A DNA stretch of 64,000 nt, from the NCBI GenBank assembly GCA_935421135.1, contig OW285189.1, positions 21,702,298 through 21,766,297 of the forward strand, in the 5' to 3' direction. This document shows, piece after piece, positions 63,972 to 64,000 of this stretch. A program made the position numbers and the translations under genes. Source of the DNA: Bugulina stolonifera (taxonomy: Eukaryota; Bryozoa; Gymnolaemata; Cheilostomatida; Bugulidae). Below the pieces are notes generated by a model that did no database searches, was not told where the DNA came from, and saw only the letters and a list, made by a program, of their open reading frames with translations. How positions within the stretch are numbered: the stretch's first letter is position 1; the number at the start of each line of letters is the position of its first letter.

Positions 63972-64000
63972 GACTTGGGACCAGATGGGTCGTCTCTGGT

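Overview
The window is intron-rich, AT-rich animal nuclear DNA. It has many GT-AG introns of roughly 0.1-3 kb, animal-only domain architectures (Gly-X-Y collagen with EGF modules, an SH2-C1-RhoGAP chimaerin), non-autonomous DNA transposons, a tRNA-derived SINE and a probable LTR. Gene family content and the abundant palindrome TACATGTA suggest an early-branching marine invertebrate such as a sponge. That placement is inference; no marker in the window proves it. All gene models were built by hand from reading frames, splice consensus and phase continuity, without transcript evidence.

Layout. 1-5.9 kb: no convincing gene; a foldback element and a decayed transposase-like fragment. 5.9-21.5 kb (+): a 25-coding-exon gene for a membrane-anchored collagen (about 1378 residues): signal peptide, 370 uninterrupted Gly-X-Y triplets, two full EGF modules and one cut-short EGF module, one membrane span, and a cytoplasmic tail with an NPAY motif. 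23.1-24.5 kb (-): a four-exon gene for a basic 186-residue protein I do not recognise. 24.5-30.2 kb: mostly non-coding, with a MULE-like insertion. 30.2-41.1 kb (+): a chimaerin Rac-GAP orthologue (537 residues) whose introns carry several minisatellites and duplicated splice sites. 45.2-48.0 and 52.4-55.1 kb (+): two tandem Golgi carbohydrate sulfotransferase paralogues with identical exon structure, separated by DNA transposon relics. 56.0-57.5 kb (-): RPS23. 57.7-61.5 kb (+): ATP6AP1, the V-ATPase accessory subunit Ac45. RPS23 and ATP6AP1 are divergent and share about 160 bp containing a perfect GTCACGTGAC (CLEAR/E-box) palindrome. 62.2-62.8 kb (-): the 3' end of a coiled-coil, tail-anchored membrane protein. 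63.7-64.0 kb: an LTR-like sequence running off the window.

The neighbours do not form an operon-like pathway. Two genes (collagen, sulfotransferases) concern the cell surface and matrix; chimaerin is cytoskeletal signalling; RPS23 and ATP6AP1 are housekeeping genes with a shared promoter. The most unusual items are the type I-oriented transmembrane collagen with an NPxY tail, the unrecognised minus-strand gene, the chimaerin C1 domain with an altered ligand loop, and a dispersed short palindrome family with core GAAGTTGTCCTCTC.
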